From NCBI GenBank assembly GCA_006384855.1, contig VCJN01000065.1:1-64000 (forward strand): 64,000 nt of DNA, written 5' to 3'. Shown here in pieces: positions 1-8,339 of this stretch (position 1 is its first letter; every line of letters begins with the position of its first letter). The stretch comes from Tetraselmis striata. Lineage: Eukaryota > Chlorophyta > Chlorodendrophyceae > Chlorodendrales > Chlorodendraceae. The position numbers were made by a program, and so were the translations under genes. The notes beneath the pieces were generated by a model. That model was not told the DNA's origin, made no database searches, and saw only the letters and a program-made list of their open reading frames with translations.

Positions 1-1
1 G

Positions 2-1869
2 AATGCTATTGGCACGGCAAAGGGCAGGGAGACAATCCAACTGCTGACGCCGGACGAACCGGCCAGGAATTGGGGGAAATTTCTCTCGGACCACATCATC
101 GATTGGGATGTGCAAGACAAAGTGTCGGATGACCAAGCGGCCGCTCGCCTTGACGCCATCACCAAGTTCCGAGCCAAGGTTGATGACCTCGGCCCAACAG
201 GCTTCCCCAGAAAGTTCCAGGATTTGTTCAAAGGTGCTCATCGCTCCGGTCCTTTGATGGTCTTGCTGACCCCTCCTGCCAGATGGGGGGACATGAAATC
301 CGCCGATTGTCTCACACCACTACCGGTTCGAGAGCATATCGCGGCCACCAACACCACCATCAGGAGTGAGGCGTATCGCATCAAGAATCAGATGCCGGAC
401 TTGGTCATCTCCTTCTTCACAGAGTTTGCTCTTCTGGCATGTGCGCCGGAGCTTATCGCGGTTTCCGCTCCGAATGTTTCTAATGAGCTGTGGATATCGA
501 TGAAGGTAACTAAGATCTTGTGCAACCAGAAATGCTCTTATGAATTTTCGTTGTGAGCCATTAACCCGAATCTGTTCTAATACGCACAGGCCGAGGAACT
601 TCCGGTGATGCCCAAGGGAGAAGGGGTCGACAAGGATGAGAAGGTGTGGTTGAACACGGAGCTTTGCAAGACTTGCATTGTGGAGGGGAAATTCAAGGCT
701 CCCGCGACAAAACAATTCGTCGCGGACGCCATGTCGGCAGTTCGTGCCAGAAAGGCAACAGTCTTCATTGCCGACGCGCTTTTCGGAGCTGGTTCGCACA
801 CATGGGACTCGAAGGATGCTGCGTGGGGTACGGACGACTTCAACGACGTGTTTGCTTTCGCCAGGCAAGACAACCCCAACAACCCCGGTGCGTAGATGAC
901 TGTGCTTTCATTTATCTCATTCCCGATTTTTCCCCCGCGCAGGCAGTTGAATATCCTGACTGGATCTTCTGACGTCCACACTACTCTCGATGGGTGCCAT
1001 TTCTTCATTCACCTCTCGGACCAGCAACTTGGATCCGCAATCACAGCAGTTCAAAAACAAGCTGAGGACCTCATCTATCACGTCCTGACTTGGGCCAAGG
1101 ATTGCGGGATGAAGATGGGCAGCTCTCTGCGTCACGACGCTGAGTACTACCTCTACGTCAGGAAGCCCCCGCCAAGCATCATAGCTGACAACATCCGTTT
1201 CGATGATCCCCGAAGGTGAGATTTGATCCGTGGAAAATAGCCGGCTTGTATTTATTTACTCGCTAACCCGGTTGAGCCTTTCCAGGTTCTCTACATCCAT
1301 CATATTGGGTCACTTCAAAGACAGTTCGAAATTGAAGGACGAGAACAGACAAACGGTGAACAAGTACCAAAAGCCTATCGCTCTCTTCGCAAAGCACCTT
1401 AAGATGGCGGCAACAGACGGGACAACAATCGTCGACGTCACAGCCGGAACCGGGACAACCGCGGTGCGTGAGGGCTGCAACCCGGGTGAGTGTCTTAATG
1501 GGATCAACATAAAAAATTAACGCCTTGTGCGGTTTGCCACGCCTTTTCCAGGTCGCTGCGGCCTTTTCCGTGTGGTGGGACCATATGGATCATACCTACT
1601 CGTTCACACACAGGAACTTGAAGATTATCCTCATTGACAACCAGAAGACGCAAATCGCTGGGATGAAGTCCAGAATGACCTCATGGTTCAAAGAGAAGCC
1701 ATGGGACGAGACTCAACAACTGCGTCCAAGTGACTTCGAGAAGTGGCCGGGTCTACCCCATCCAATGACCGAGTTTGAGGAGCAGTTAGAGCGTGTAGCG
1801 GCGGAGAAGAGGAGGCAAGAGGCGGCAGAACGCCGAGGGGATTATGTGATCGAAGATGATGATACGTAG
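2..1869 (+). CDS. SAM-dependent DNA methyltransferase-like protein, spliced, 5' partial
   Basis: Five exons: <2-505, 590-864, 943-1215, 1286-1463, 1552-1869 (516 codons with stop; TAG at 1867-1869). All junctions keep frame; intron 2 needs a GC donor (AG|GCAAGA at 863-870), which is the classic GC-AG consensus. The fourth/fifth exon junction builds a glycine-rich SAM-binding motif I (DVTAGTGTTAVAA), preceded by the helix KYQKPIALFAKHLKMA that resembles motif X of N4/N6 DNA methylases. A TPPARWG stretch near residue 91 sits where a [DNS]PP[YFW] motif IV would be, so the order is IV then X-I, a permuted (beta-like) arrangement. The tail is a charged helix ending in EDDD. I infer a DNA or RNA base methyltransferase; the substrate is unknown and the altered motif IV leaves activity uncertain. 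A related C-terminal segment occurs at 38421-38846. Confidence 0.6.
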
Positions 1870-1948
1870 TACAATTCCGCAAAATTAGCCGCTCATATGT
1901 TTTGTCCCGGCTTTGACACAGGTTCAGCCCCGGACGGCACAAACTACT

Positions 1949-1953
1949 TGTAA
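1949..1953 (+). terminator. TGTAA polyadenylation signal of the methyltransferase-like gene
   Basis: TGTAA lies 80 nt after the stop codon at 1869. This pentamer is the usual chlorophyte poly(A) signal; the assignment is by position and motif only. Confidence 0.4.
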
Positions 1954-2131
1954 CCATCCCGTTTCCTTCTTTCTTTTGATTTGTCCCTGCTTGGACGGAA
2001 TTGGTTTCCCCGACTTGGCACAAAATGAACCAACCGGCATTCATATTAGCTTGCAATCCCACTGCTGCCCCCAAACCCTAATTTAGACCTAACCACAATG
2101 CACCGCGTGCCTCGGGGCAAAATAGGTTGCA

Positions 2132-2446
2132 TTACTGTTCTTTGAGCTCACGCAGTATATAAAATACTCGATTCTCAAATACATGTCCTCCAACAGACAG
2201 AGACACAACAGTTGTATGGCAACATGAAACACGTTGACCATTAGCCAAACGGACAGGTGTTCTGGCTTTCAACTTTTGTATCTGCAAGTTGTTTCTGCGC
2301 ACAAAGTCCTCAAATATAAAATCTAAAGATGCCGCATTATCAACCAGTGCATCCACAACGGCGTCATCGTTAATTGTCACATTAACTTTCAACAATGGCC
2401 TGGGGTCATCCCAACGAGTCAAAGAAGCAATCTGAGGCAAACTCAT
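2132..2446 (-). CDS. Retropepsin-like aspartic protease domain, 3' truncated element
   Basis: 104 residues in a frame shifted relative to the upstream Dam-like frame and overlapping it (2446-2406). The pattern VTINDDAVVDALVDNAAS, then LANGQRV, then SLSVGGHVFENRVFYIL follows a retropepsin subunit: strand, active-site loop, flap, second strand. The active triad D[ST]G is changed to DNA (ALVDNAAS), which would be inactive. Either a frameshift signal in the overlap or an indel links it to the upstream frame. The frame stops at 2132 where the element is cut off. Confidence 0.5.
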   Translation of the reverse strand: MSLPQIASLTRWDDPRPLLKVNVTINDDAVVDALVDNAASLDFIFEDFVRRNNLQIQKLKARTPVRLANGQRVSCCHTTVVSLSVGGHVFENRVFYILRELKEQ

Positions 2447-3386
2447 TTATAGACTCAGATGCACGTTCACCAATACCAACGCTAGAATCCGCAACTTTTG
2501 CAGAGTCCACGTTAAAACTCACATTTGGACTTGTGACAGTTTTAGGTACAAAGTCATCAGGAAAAGCACAGTTAGCATCAACTAACCAAATGTTAACCCC
2601 ATACTTTGGCGGTCTAACATCTTCCTGGACTGTGGCATTTTTATGAGACCACCTGGTGAACAAAGGTGTCTTTGCCGGGTGTTGCTGCAATAGTTTCCAA
2701 TGCTTTGTCAAAGCACTGAATCTATCAAATGCAGGCAATACAAACACTCCTACAGTATGTTCTTTAGCCCTACTGCGGCATTGCTCAAAATGCCTCGCAA
2801 TAGACTCAGTCATATGCCATGGAGGGTGAATAAACACACGTTCATTCGACAAGTCGCGCGATAATATCGAATCTTGTTCTGAACAGAACGGCAAGTTTCG
2901 ATGGGTATTCAGACCCTCATTATCCGCACAGCCCTCCAGCGTAAACTGGAACATCTCATGTAAGGGATCGAAGACTCTATCGACCAGTCGCCACTCGGCA
3001 CTGACTGCAGTCTTTCTAGGCATACGACGCCTCAGAGCCTTTACGCGACGATGAGTCGAAACTTTCCGAGCACCCGTTACACAGGCTACTGGCAAAGTCG
3101 TACCAGACTCGCGTACACTATTCGAGTTCTCATCAGTAGGCGACTCAACATAGTCGTTACTACTCTCAGAGATGACGACATCGTCACTCGAACATGTACT
3201 CGTCACAGGTATATCGTCATTCAGACGTGCATTAGACAATAATGCGGATACCTCAGGTGCCAATGACATATCGGCAACAGTAACTTCGCAGTCATGCGAC
3301 TCGACAGTTACTGGACAGCATGATGTAACACAAACATCACTTACATCCCTATCTACTAAGCTGTCAGCAGCAGAATAAGGGCACCC
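2406..3386 (-). CDS. Pol N-terminal part: Dam-like N6-adenine methyltransferase domain
   Basis: The frame is open from the codon after the Gag UAG (3386) to the TGA at 2406; the first ATG is at 3269. It is therefore in the Gag frame and could be made by read-through, or start independently at 3269. After a Ser/Thr-rich acidic stretch and a basic patch comes a region with FTLEGCADNEGLN, a CSEQDSILSRDL segment, then VFIHPPWH and GVFVLPAF. This order (F-x-DxCAD, CS..D..L, NPPW, VFVLP) matches the phage-type Dam methyltransferase domain seen in some algal and other LTR elements. The catalytic NPPW reads HPPW and the DACAD position reads EGCAD, so activity is doubtful. The frame overlaps the protease-like frame by 41 nt. 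Confidence 0.6.
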   Translation of the reverse strand, partial: GCPYSAADSLVDRDVSDVCVTSCCPVTVESHDCEVTVADMSLAPEVSALLSNARLNDDIPVTSTCSSDDVVISESSNDYVESPTDENSNSVRESGTTLPVACVTGARKVSTHRRVKALRRRMPRKTAVSAEWRLVDRVFDPLHEMFQFTLEGCADNEGLNTHRNLPFCSEQDSILSRDLSNERVFIHPPWHMTESIARHFEQCRSRAKEHTVGVFVLPAFDRFSALTKHWKLLQQHPAKTPLFTRWSHKNATVQEDVRPPKYGVNIWLVDANCAFPDDFVPKTVTSPNVSFNVDSAKVADSSVGIGERASESINEFASDCFFDSLG

Positions 3387-5144
3387 CTATTTCATCTTAG
3401 GGCAGTCTTTCAGAAGGTGAGCCTCACCACACTTAAAGCATGTTTTAGCAGCCAAATGCTTAGCATACTTCTCAGGCTCATGCATTTTGACATGATTAAG
3501 ATAATATACTATCTTTCTGCCAGGTGTTGTGGTGTTATTACCCTTCTGCTTCCCGTCGCTGGACTTCTGCCTCTTGCCGTTGTTGGTGTGGCGTCCATTG
3601 GCTGCGACAGGTGGAGCATCATCTCCACGGTTGCGTTTGCTCATGTTGGCAGCCTTGGACTTCTTCCTGGAGTCATGTCCTCCATTGCCATTGCCAGCAG
3701 GATGTCCATTGGCCACAGGCTTAGCCGCATTGCCAAGCGCCTTGTTGCTCCCAACCATCGCCGTTGTATACTGCTGTAGCTCAGCGAGTGTCGATGGTTG
3801 TCCAGCTCGCTTCTGGTCAGTCACAAACTTATGGGCAATCTCTTTAAGCTTATTGTGACTCAATGCAGATGCAAACTTAAGGACCATGAACTCATCAGGA
3901 AGGGTTAGTCTGGTCCTTGCTAGGACATCGTTGAAGGTCTGCACAAAGTCCTTATAATCCAAGGGAGAGTCTTGGGGACCAGCAGACACATGCTTGATGC
4001 CATCAAGCTCTATGCATGCATCATGCACTATGTCATGCATCAATGGTGAGTCTCTAACTGCCTTCACAAACTCTGCAGCGTTGGTAGGACGCAGCGAAGG
4101 AGGCTTGGAATCAAATTCCTGCCACCAACGCTGGAACTTGCCACTCAGAGTCTGCACGGCATATGCAAGACCAGATGCAGTTGTGGACTTCAGTCCCACG
4201 GTGCCAAGCAGCTCCGGTAGTCCAGTCAGCCATACATCTAGCTTGAGGACATCCTGGCCATCTTGCTTGGGCTGGGTTTGAGCAGACTTCCTCTGGGACT
4301 CAGTTAGTTGTGCATCACGCGTCTCATACCATGGTATGTCAGTGATTGTTATATTGCTGAGGTCAGTTGCCATCGGATCTACAACTAGATAACGATGCAC
4401 AGCATGCCAGATAGGGGACTCACAAGAGTCATACCTAAATGCGAATTGTTGAGGAAGCTCAGGGTATGAACGGTTCATCCAGAAACCATTCAACACAGAC
4501 TTATGAATGGTTGCCCATGAATCACTTACCGCAGTATGAATCATGAACGGAGGGTACCACACAGTCGTCGGCACAGGCTTGCCTTGACTGTTCAATGCAA
4601 TGCTCACGGAGTACGAATCCTCAGACTCCGGGTCTAGGGTGATACTCTCAGGGAAGGTGCGCGCGACGTCGGGTAATGCAGCGCCGCCATCATCAGCATT
4701 TAGTTCTTCACCAGCTGCAACCACCGGTGCTACTAAATGCGACATGACTAAGGCGTGCGATCTCTCTGGTGTGCGCATCTCCTTCGCTATCTGCTTCGCC
4801 GATAGCTTAGATGCATATAAGAAACAACGCATGCCCTCGATGGTGAGAATGTCAAACAATTCTAAATCATCTTCATCGACAAGCAAGCCAGTCTCTTCAC
4901 GCAGTTTGCGCACCGCCGTGCCGCGCACAGACTTGTCAGACGCTATCGACTTTCCGACAGGTAAGAAGAGAGTCGATCTAGCGTTCGGTTCAGTCGTCAG
5001 AATCACTTGGCGTTCGACCGAGTGACCCTTACCGTAAGTCACCACCACGGCTGCACAAACCTTGGTAGTCGACAGGTCGACAGAACTTTCCTCGTTGAGC
5101 AGCAGCTCTCGGCTCTTGCCAGCAGAATTCATCGACTCGGACAT
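3387..5144 (-). CDS. Gag polyprotein with N-terminal Nudix-like domain and zinc knuckle
   Basis: 585 residues. Residues about 28-115 read as a Nudix fold: a strand CAAVVVTYG, then VILTTEPN, then a Nudix-box-like segment (G64 to L87) containing RKLREETGLL. Against GX5EX7REUXEEXGU, G64, R79, E83, E84 and G86 are kept, while two glutamates are lysines (K71, K80) and the first spacer is one residue longer. The centre (about 170-470) is Gag-like, with WWQEF and FVQTFNDVLARTRL segments typical of retrotransposon capsid regions. A basic N/K/G-rich linker leads to a C-terminal knuckle CFKCGEAHLLKDC (CX2CX3HX4C, one residue short of the usual CX2CX4HX4C). Start ATG at 5144 lies 61 nt after the PBS. 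The frame ends in UAG, after which the same frame stays open into the next reading frame. Role of the Nudix-like domain is unknown. Confidence 0.75.
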   Translation of the reverse strand: MSESMNSAGKSRELLLNEESSVDLSTTKVCAAVVVTYGKGHSVERQVILTTEPNARSTLFLPVGKSIASDKSVRGTAVRKLREETGLLVDEDDLELFDILTIEGMRCFLYASKLSAKQIAKEMRTPERSHALVMSHLVAPVVAAGEELNADDGGAALPDVARTFPESITLDPESEDSYSVSIALNSQGKPVPTTVWYPPFMIHTAVSDSWATIHKSVLNGFWMNRSYPELPQQFAFRYDSCESPIWHAVHRYLVVDPMATDLSNITITDIPWYETRDAQLTESQRKSAQTQPKQDGQDVLKLDVWLTGLPELLGTVGLKSTTASGLAYAVQTLSGKFQRWWQEFDSKPPSLRPTNAAEFVKAVRDSPLMHDIVHDACIELDGIKHVSAGPQDSPLDYKDFVQTFNDVLARTRLTLPDEFMVLKFASALSHNKLKEIAHKFVTDQKRAGQPSTLAELQQYTTAMVGSNKALGNAAKPVANGHPAGNGNGGHDSRKKSKAANMSKRNRGDDAPPVAANGRHTNNGKRQKSSDGKQKGNNTTTPGRKIVYYLNHVKMHEPEKYAKHLAAKTCFKCGEAHLLKDCPKMK

Positions 5145-5204
5145 GTCGAACTGTTCAGTCGAGTTATCTCAGATATAGCAGTGGAAGCTAGGATAAGGAG
5201 CGCA

Positions 5205-5222
5205 ACAGTCGCTCCGAAACCA
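5205..5222 (-). other. Retrotransposon primer-binding site
   Basis: Minus-strand TGGTTTCGGAGCGACTG begins with TGG, the complement of a tRNA 3' CCA end, and lies one base inside the LTR end. The matching tRNA cannot be named without a tRNA set for this genome. Confidence 0.45.
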
Positions 5223-5223
5223 G

Positions 5224-5511
5224 TGCGGCAGTCTAGGGTGCCTCACGCAGGTCAAGCAGACAAGGCTGTCGTAAACACACAGAAGGCAGCAGAGAGAGAA
5301 AGAAATAATGGTTACAACGTTGTCACCACCCGCCGCTATTTATGCGTATGGCTAGCTCACAGCTAGCCACCACCAAGCGGCACGCGCACTGCTAAGCGCG
5401 TCACCGTGGAGAGTCGTGCCTTGAAGTGTCGAACAGGAGGTCGTCGCTTAGAGACCTCCGCAAATGTAGTTGACACATCAGTTTATACACAAGTATACAA
5501 CTGATGTTACA
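5224..5511 (-). repeat. 5' LTR of the Nudix-Gag retrotransposon
   Basis: A 288-bp block that on the minus strand starts TGTTACATCAG and ends GACTGCCGCA, i.e. TG...CA ends. One base separates it from the primer-binding site. It contains a TATA-like box. The partner LTR is missing from the window, so the boundaries rest on the TG/CA ends and PBS position. Confidence 0.55.
5333..5345 (-). promoter_or_regulatory. TATA-like box in the LTR
   Basis: GCATAAATAGCGG on the minus strand, within the LTR and about 190 nt upstream of the Gag start. Position fits an RNA polymerase II promoter driving the element. Confidence 0.4.
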
Positions 5512-6630
5512 GAGGCAGGTGCATTATACATATATGCCCGCTACGGGTACGCACATGCGTATTATCCCGTAACTACTACTGAACAGTGTACCGGTACCAG
5601 TAGGACTCATCTCATGATTCATCATCCACCAGTACTCGTATTGTGGCGCGTGACACACGCGCTCACACATACGATACAACAGCAGGTACTCGTACATGAA
5701 TGATGCTACGATCATACAGTACCCGTACAGAGTATGCCATTATTGTCACAAGTGCCGCCCGCCGCCCGCTCGCCGCCATGCATAGATAGGCATCGATTCC
5801 GGGGCATCGGTCAATAATGAATATCTTACCGTCCGGTTAGGCTCGCATCGTTGCGTAGTCGGACGCCCCGTCGCCGCCACCATCGCTCGTGACACGATGC
5901 GATAGCGTGGCGACGGCCAACAAGGCCACGTACAAGATATCCGAGTTTTGAGGAGACGCATAATGTAGCACATGGAGGGGGTTCTGAGGTACGTTGGGTA
6001 CCAACGGATGGGGATAGTAAGCAGTGACCAGTGATGCGAGCCGCGGCGGCTTTTGGATTGGTGGCCTAATCCCGGCGTCGGGGGCTGGCATGCGGCGCGC
6101 CCGCAGCGACATTACGCTTTGAGACGGTTATTCGAATATGGGGTACAATCGTAGATCACGCGCGCTGTCTCCTTGATCGGCAAACTGATATAGGAAGTCG
6201 AATCTGCAACCAAAAATCTAGGGGTTTTTCGAATGTGGGCTTTAGCGCATTGCATTACATTGCAGTGATATATCATATATGCATACTATACGTATCCCAA
6301 CATGATATATATATATGTATTTCATCAATGCAGCGACAGTGTGTGAGTCATCGGCACGTAGCTTCCAGCCACGCCATCCCCAAGGCTCCCCTGTCTGCAT
6401 TGTACATACATATGAGACGACTCGCGACGGGCGGCTCTAGAACATCCTTGAAAACGCCGTGAAAGTAGAGTTCTCCCCGGGTCATTGGCCGAAGCCGCCC
6501 CAGCCCTTGACCTCGTGCGCCAACTACATTAGCATGTCCGGCATAGCCATGAGACCCTTGCCTCATTCGAAACTCGAAGGGCTATTGCTTCAACCGGCAA
6601 ACCCGGGACACGGGCCCGGTCGATGTTGCC
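5512..6630. other. No gene recognised
   Basis: Mixed-composition sequence between the LTR and the tRNA-like repeat. Short palindromic and TA-rich stretches occur near 6250-6320. No open frame shows a recognisable domain on either strand. Confidence 0.4.
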
Positions 6631-6639
6631 ATGAATCGA

Positions 6640-6715
6640 CAAGGCCGGGAATCGATCCGGGGACCTCCCGAGTAGAAGACCACCGCTCTACTACAGAGCG
6701 AGCAAATAACGAGGC
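6640..6715 (-). repeat. tRNA-derived SINE or tRNA pseudogene (A and B boxes)
   Basis: On the minus strand TAGTAGAGCGG (about 6693-6683) fits an RNA polymerase III A box, and GGATCGATTCC (about 6658-6648) fits a B box with one change from GGTTCGANTCC. The spacing of about 30 nt is that of a tRNA. The ends AAGGCC and GGCCTT could pair, but the D arm is displaced and the T stem does not close, so it is not a working tRNA. Confidence 0.4.
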
Positions 6716-6959
6716 CTTACAAATGCCGTATACATGAACCGGTTCTCATGAGCAAGTTAGAACGAGCATCGAGGATTTAGATTAACATCGCTTACAAGGG
6801 AAGAAATCCCATAATTAAACTGGTTCTAAATACTTCACAGGGAACGTTTTGTTTGCCGGCTAGAAAATTCCGGGCGCAATATGCCACCGGAGGGGGTCAC
6901 GGGCGGGAACGCGGAAGGCGACGACATGGCAGCGGGCGCGCGCTAGCGGGAAGGCGGTC

Positions 6960-7960
6960 GCCAGTACGGCCAACGGTCATGAAGAGGTCACGGCGCGGCT
7001 TCAAGGAGCGTGTGTCGGGGCACATCTCCGAGAGGAGTTGATACCAAGCGTTGTCAAGCCAGTAGGGGACAATGACGATGGTTGCAGCACGACTCGGCTC
7101 CGTTATGGAGACAAGATTTCCGATGAGGTTTCAAGGGGGGTTGCTTCAGTTACGTTCGCATTGCCATGCAGCGTCGGAGAGGCGTTGGGCGTCGACCACC
7201 TTGCATTGCGGGTCACGCCAGCGGGCTTGCAGCGAAGCATGATGGCGTGTTTTGACGTCGTGAACGGTCGATGGTGCACGCGCCCCAATTGCAGTGAACG
7301 AGGGATAAAATCACCGTGAGTCGAAATGCCAGTCGTCGCAATCAGTTTCGCGACTGAGGGGGTCGGCCTTGATATTCGACGCGGAACGGATGTAGCACAC
7401 GGACAGGGTAATACCACGCGTGTCTATGAGGTGCCATGTTTTGCGCAGCTTGACCGCGCAAGGAGTTAGATGTGAGGCTGATGAGGACGCCGACAACCGC
7501 TTGGCTATTCTCAAGCAAGAAGCGAATGTGACGGTAGCGGAGCATGGGGAGGAAGGACTCAATAGCCAGACTACGGACGGCTTTCAACAAGGTAATGTGC
7601 GCATAGCGGTCATCGTCGTACCAAAACCCGCCCGAGCTTCATGGTGTCCATTCAGAACGGCACCCCAACTGTACGAAGAGCTATCGACGTGCAAGTAACC
7701 GGTTTCGATAAGGCAGTTAATGGGGCGGTCGTTGTTTTGGGTGGGCGTGCCCACCCACCATTGCAGGTCACATTCGAGCTGGTGGTAAGCTTGACACGAC
7801 CGGACCACGAGTCATGATGAGTTTTTAGCACATCATACAGCTCACGGAGGTAGAAATGGGCAGGGGCCATGGCCAAGTAGAGAAACTGCCACTTGACCGC
7901 GAGGGCGGCCAGTTGACGAGCGAGCATGCAGCCAACGGCGGTCGCGTTTAGCACCCGACA
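6960..7960 (-). pseudogene. Decayed retroelement: RT end, RNase H and NPPW methyltransferase-like domain
   Basis: Minus strand, several frames. About 7910-7790 reads KWQFLYLAMAPAHFYLREL, typical of the RT connection. Then come DLQWW, TGYLHVDSSSYSWGAVLNG and, after a shift, HIRFLLENSQAVV, a gypsy/DIRS-type RNase H with its Asp motif. YIRSASNIKADPLSR follows, the standard 'ADxLSR' end. Downstream (about 7320-6970) are ARWRDPQCKVVDAQRL, SNPP-stop-NLI, and ATIVIVPYW...WYQLL, which match the NPPW/VVPYWP pattern of Dam-like domains attached to such RNase H domains. Two Trp codons of the NPPW block are TGA, and frames shift at least twice, so it is dead. It belongs to a different family from the element at 2132-5511. 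Confidence 0.55.
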
Positions 7961-8305
7961 TCATACGTTTCGCCGTACGAGCAATAATGACGGCAACTCC
8001 AAGTGGCCAAATCCCGCTGGCGCGGGCGGTGCGGCTGCAGCTAGACGCGATGGTTTGAGATTGTCATTTGAAGTCTATATGAAGTCGGATATACGACTAC
8101 AAATGTTCGTGGAGTGCCCGCGGTGGGGATATCACCGTCATAATTTGGGGTTGCTTGTTTCGGAGTTATTTACGGGTAGTGGTGATGCTATTGCGTCAAC
8201 ACCCGAGGACACCAGTGTTTTTATTTTGGGCGGGTCCTTGCCCTTGCTCCCTTTATGGCGCCCTGGATTGTACTAGGAATTGAAAAAAATCCAGTTATGG
8301 CGTCG

Positions 8306-8332
8306 CCCCCCCCCCCCCCCCCCCCCCCCCCC
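8306..8332. repeat. Poly-C tract, 27 nt, outside any recognised gene
   Basis: An uninterrupted C run like those in the introns of the host genes. No exon-like sequence is seen next to it, so it may mark an unrecognised or lost intron. Confidence 0.8.
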
Positions 8333-8339
8333 TCCTCAC

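Larger units (their letters stand above)
2132..5511 (-). mobile_element. Truncated LTR retrotransposon, 5' half (Ty3-like)
   Basis: Read on the minus strand: LTR (5511-5224), primer-binding site (5222-5205), Gag (5144-3387), an in-frame UAG, a Dam-like methyltransferase reading frame (to 2406) and a retropepsin-like frame (2446-2132). The sequence then leaves the element: no reverse transcriptase, RNase H, integrase or 3' LTR follows, so the copy lost its 3' half. The protease-like domain and the order of parts suggest Ty3/gypsy, but without RT this is an inference. The long open Gag frame indicates a fairly young insertion. Confidence 0.7.

Noticed and set aside
6644-6715. Functional tRNA gene
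   Set aside because: The T stem does not pair, and the D arm is too far from the acceptor stem, although A and B boxes are present.
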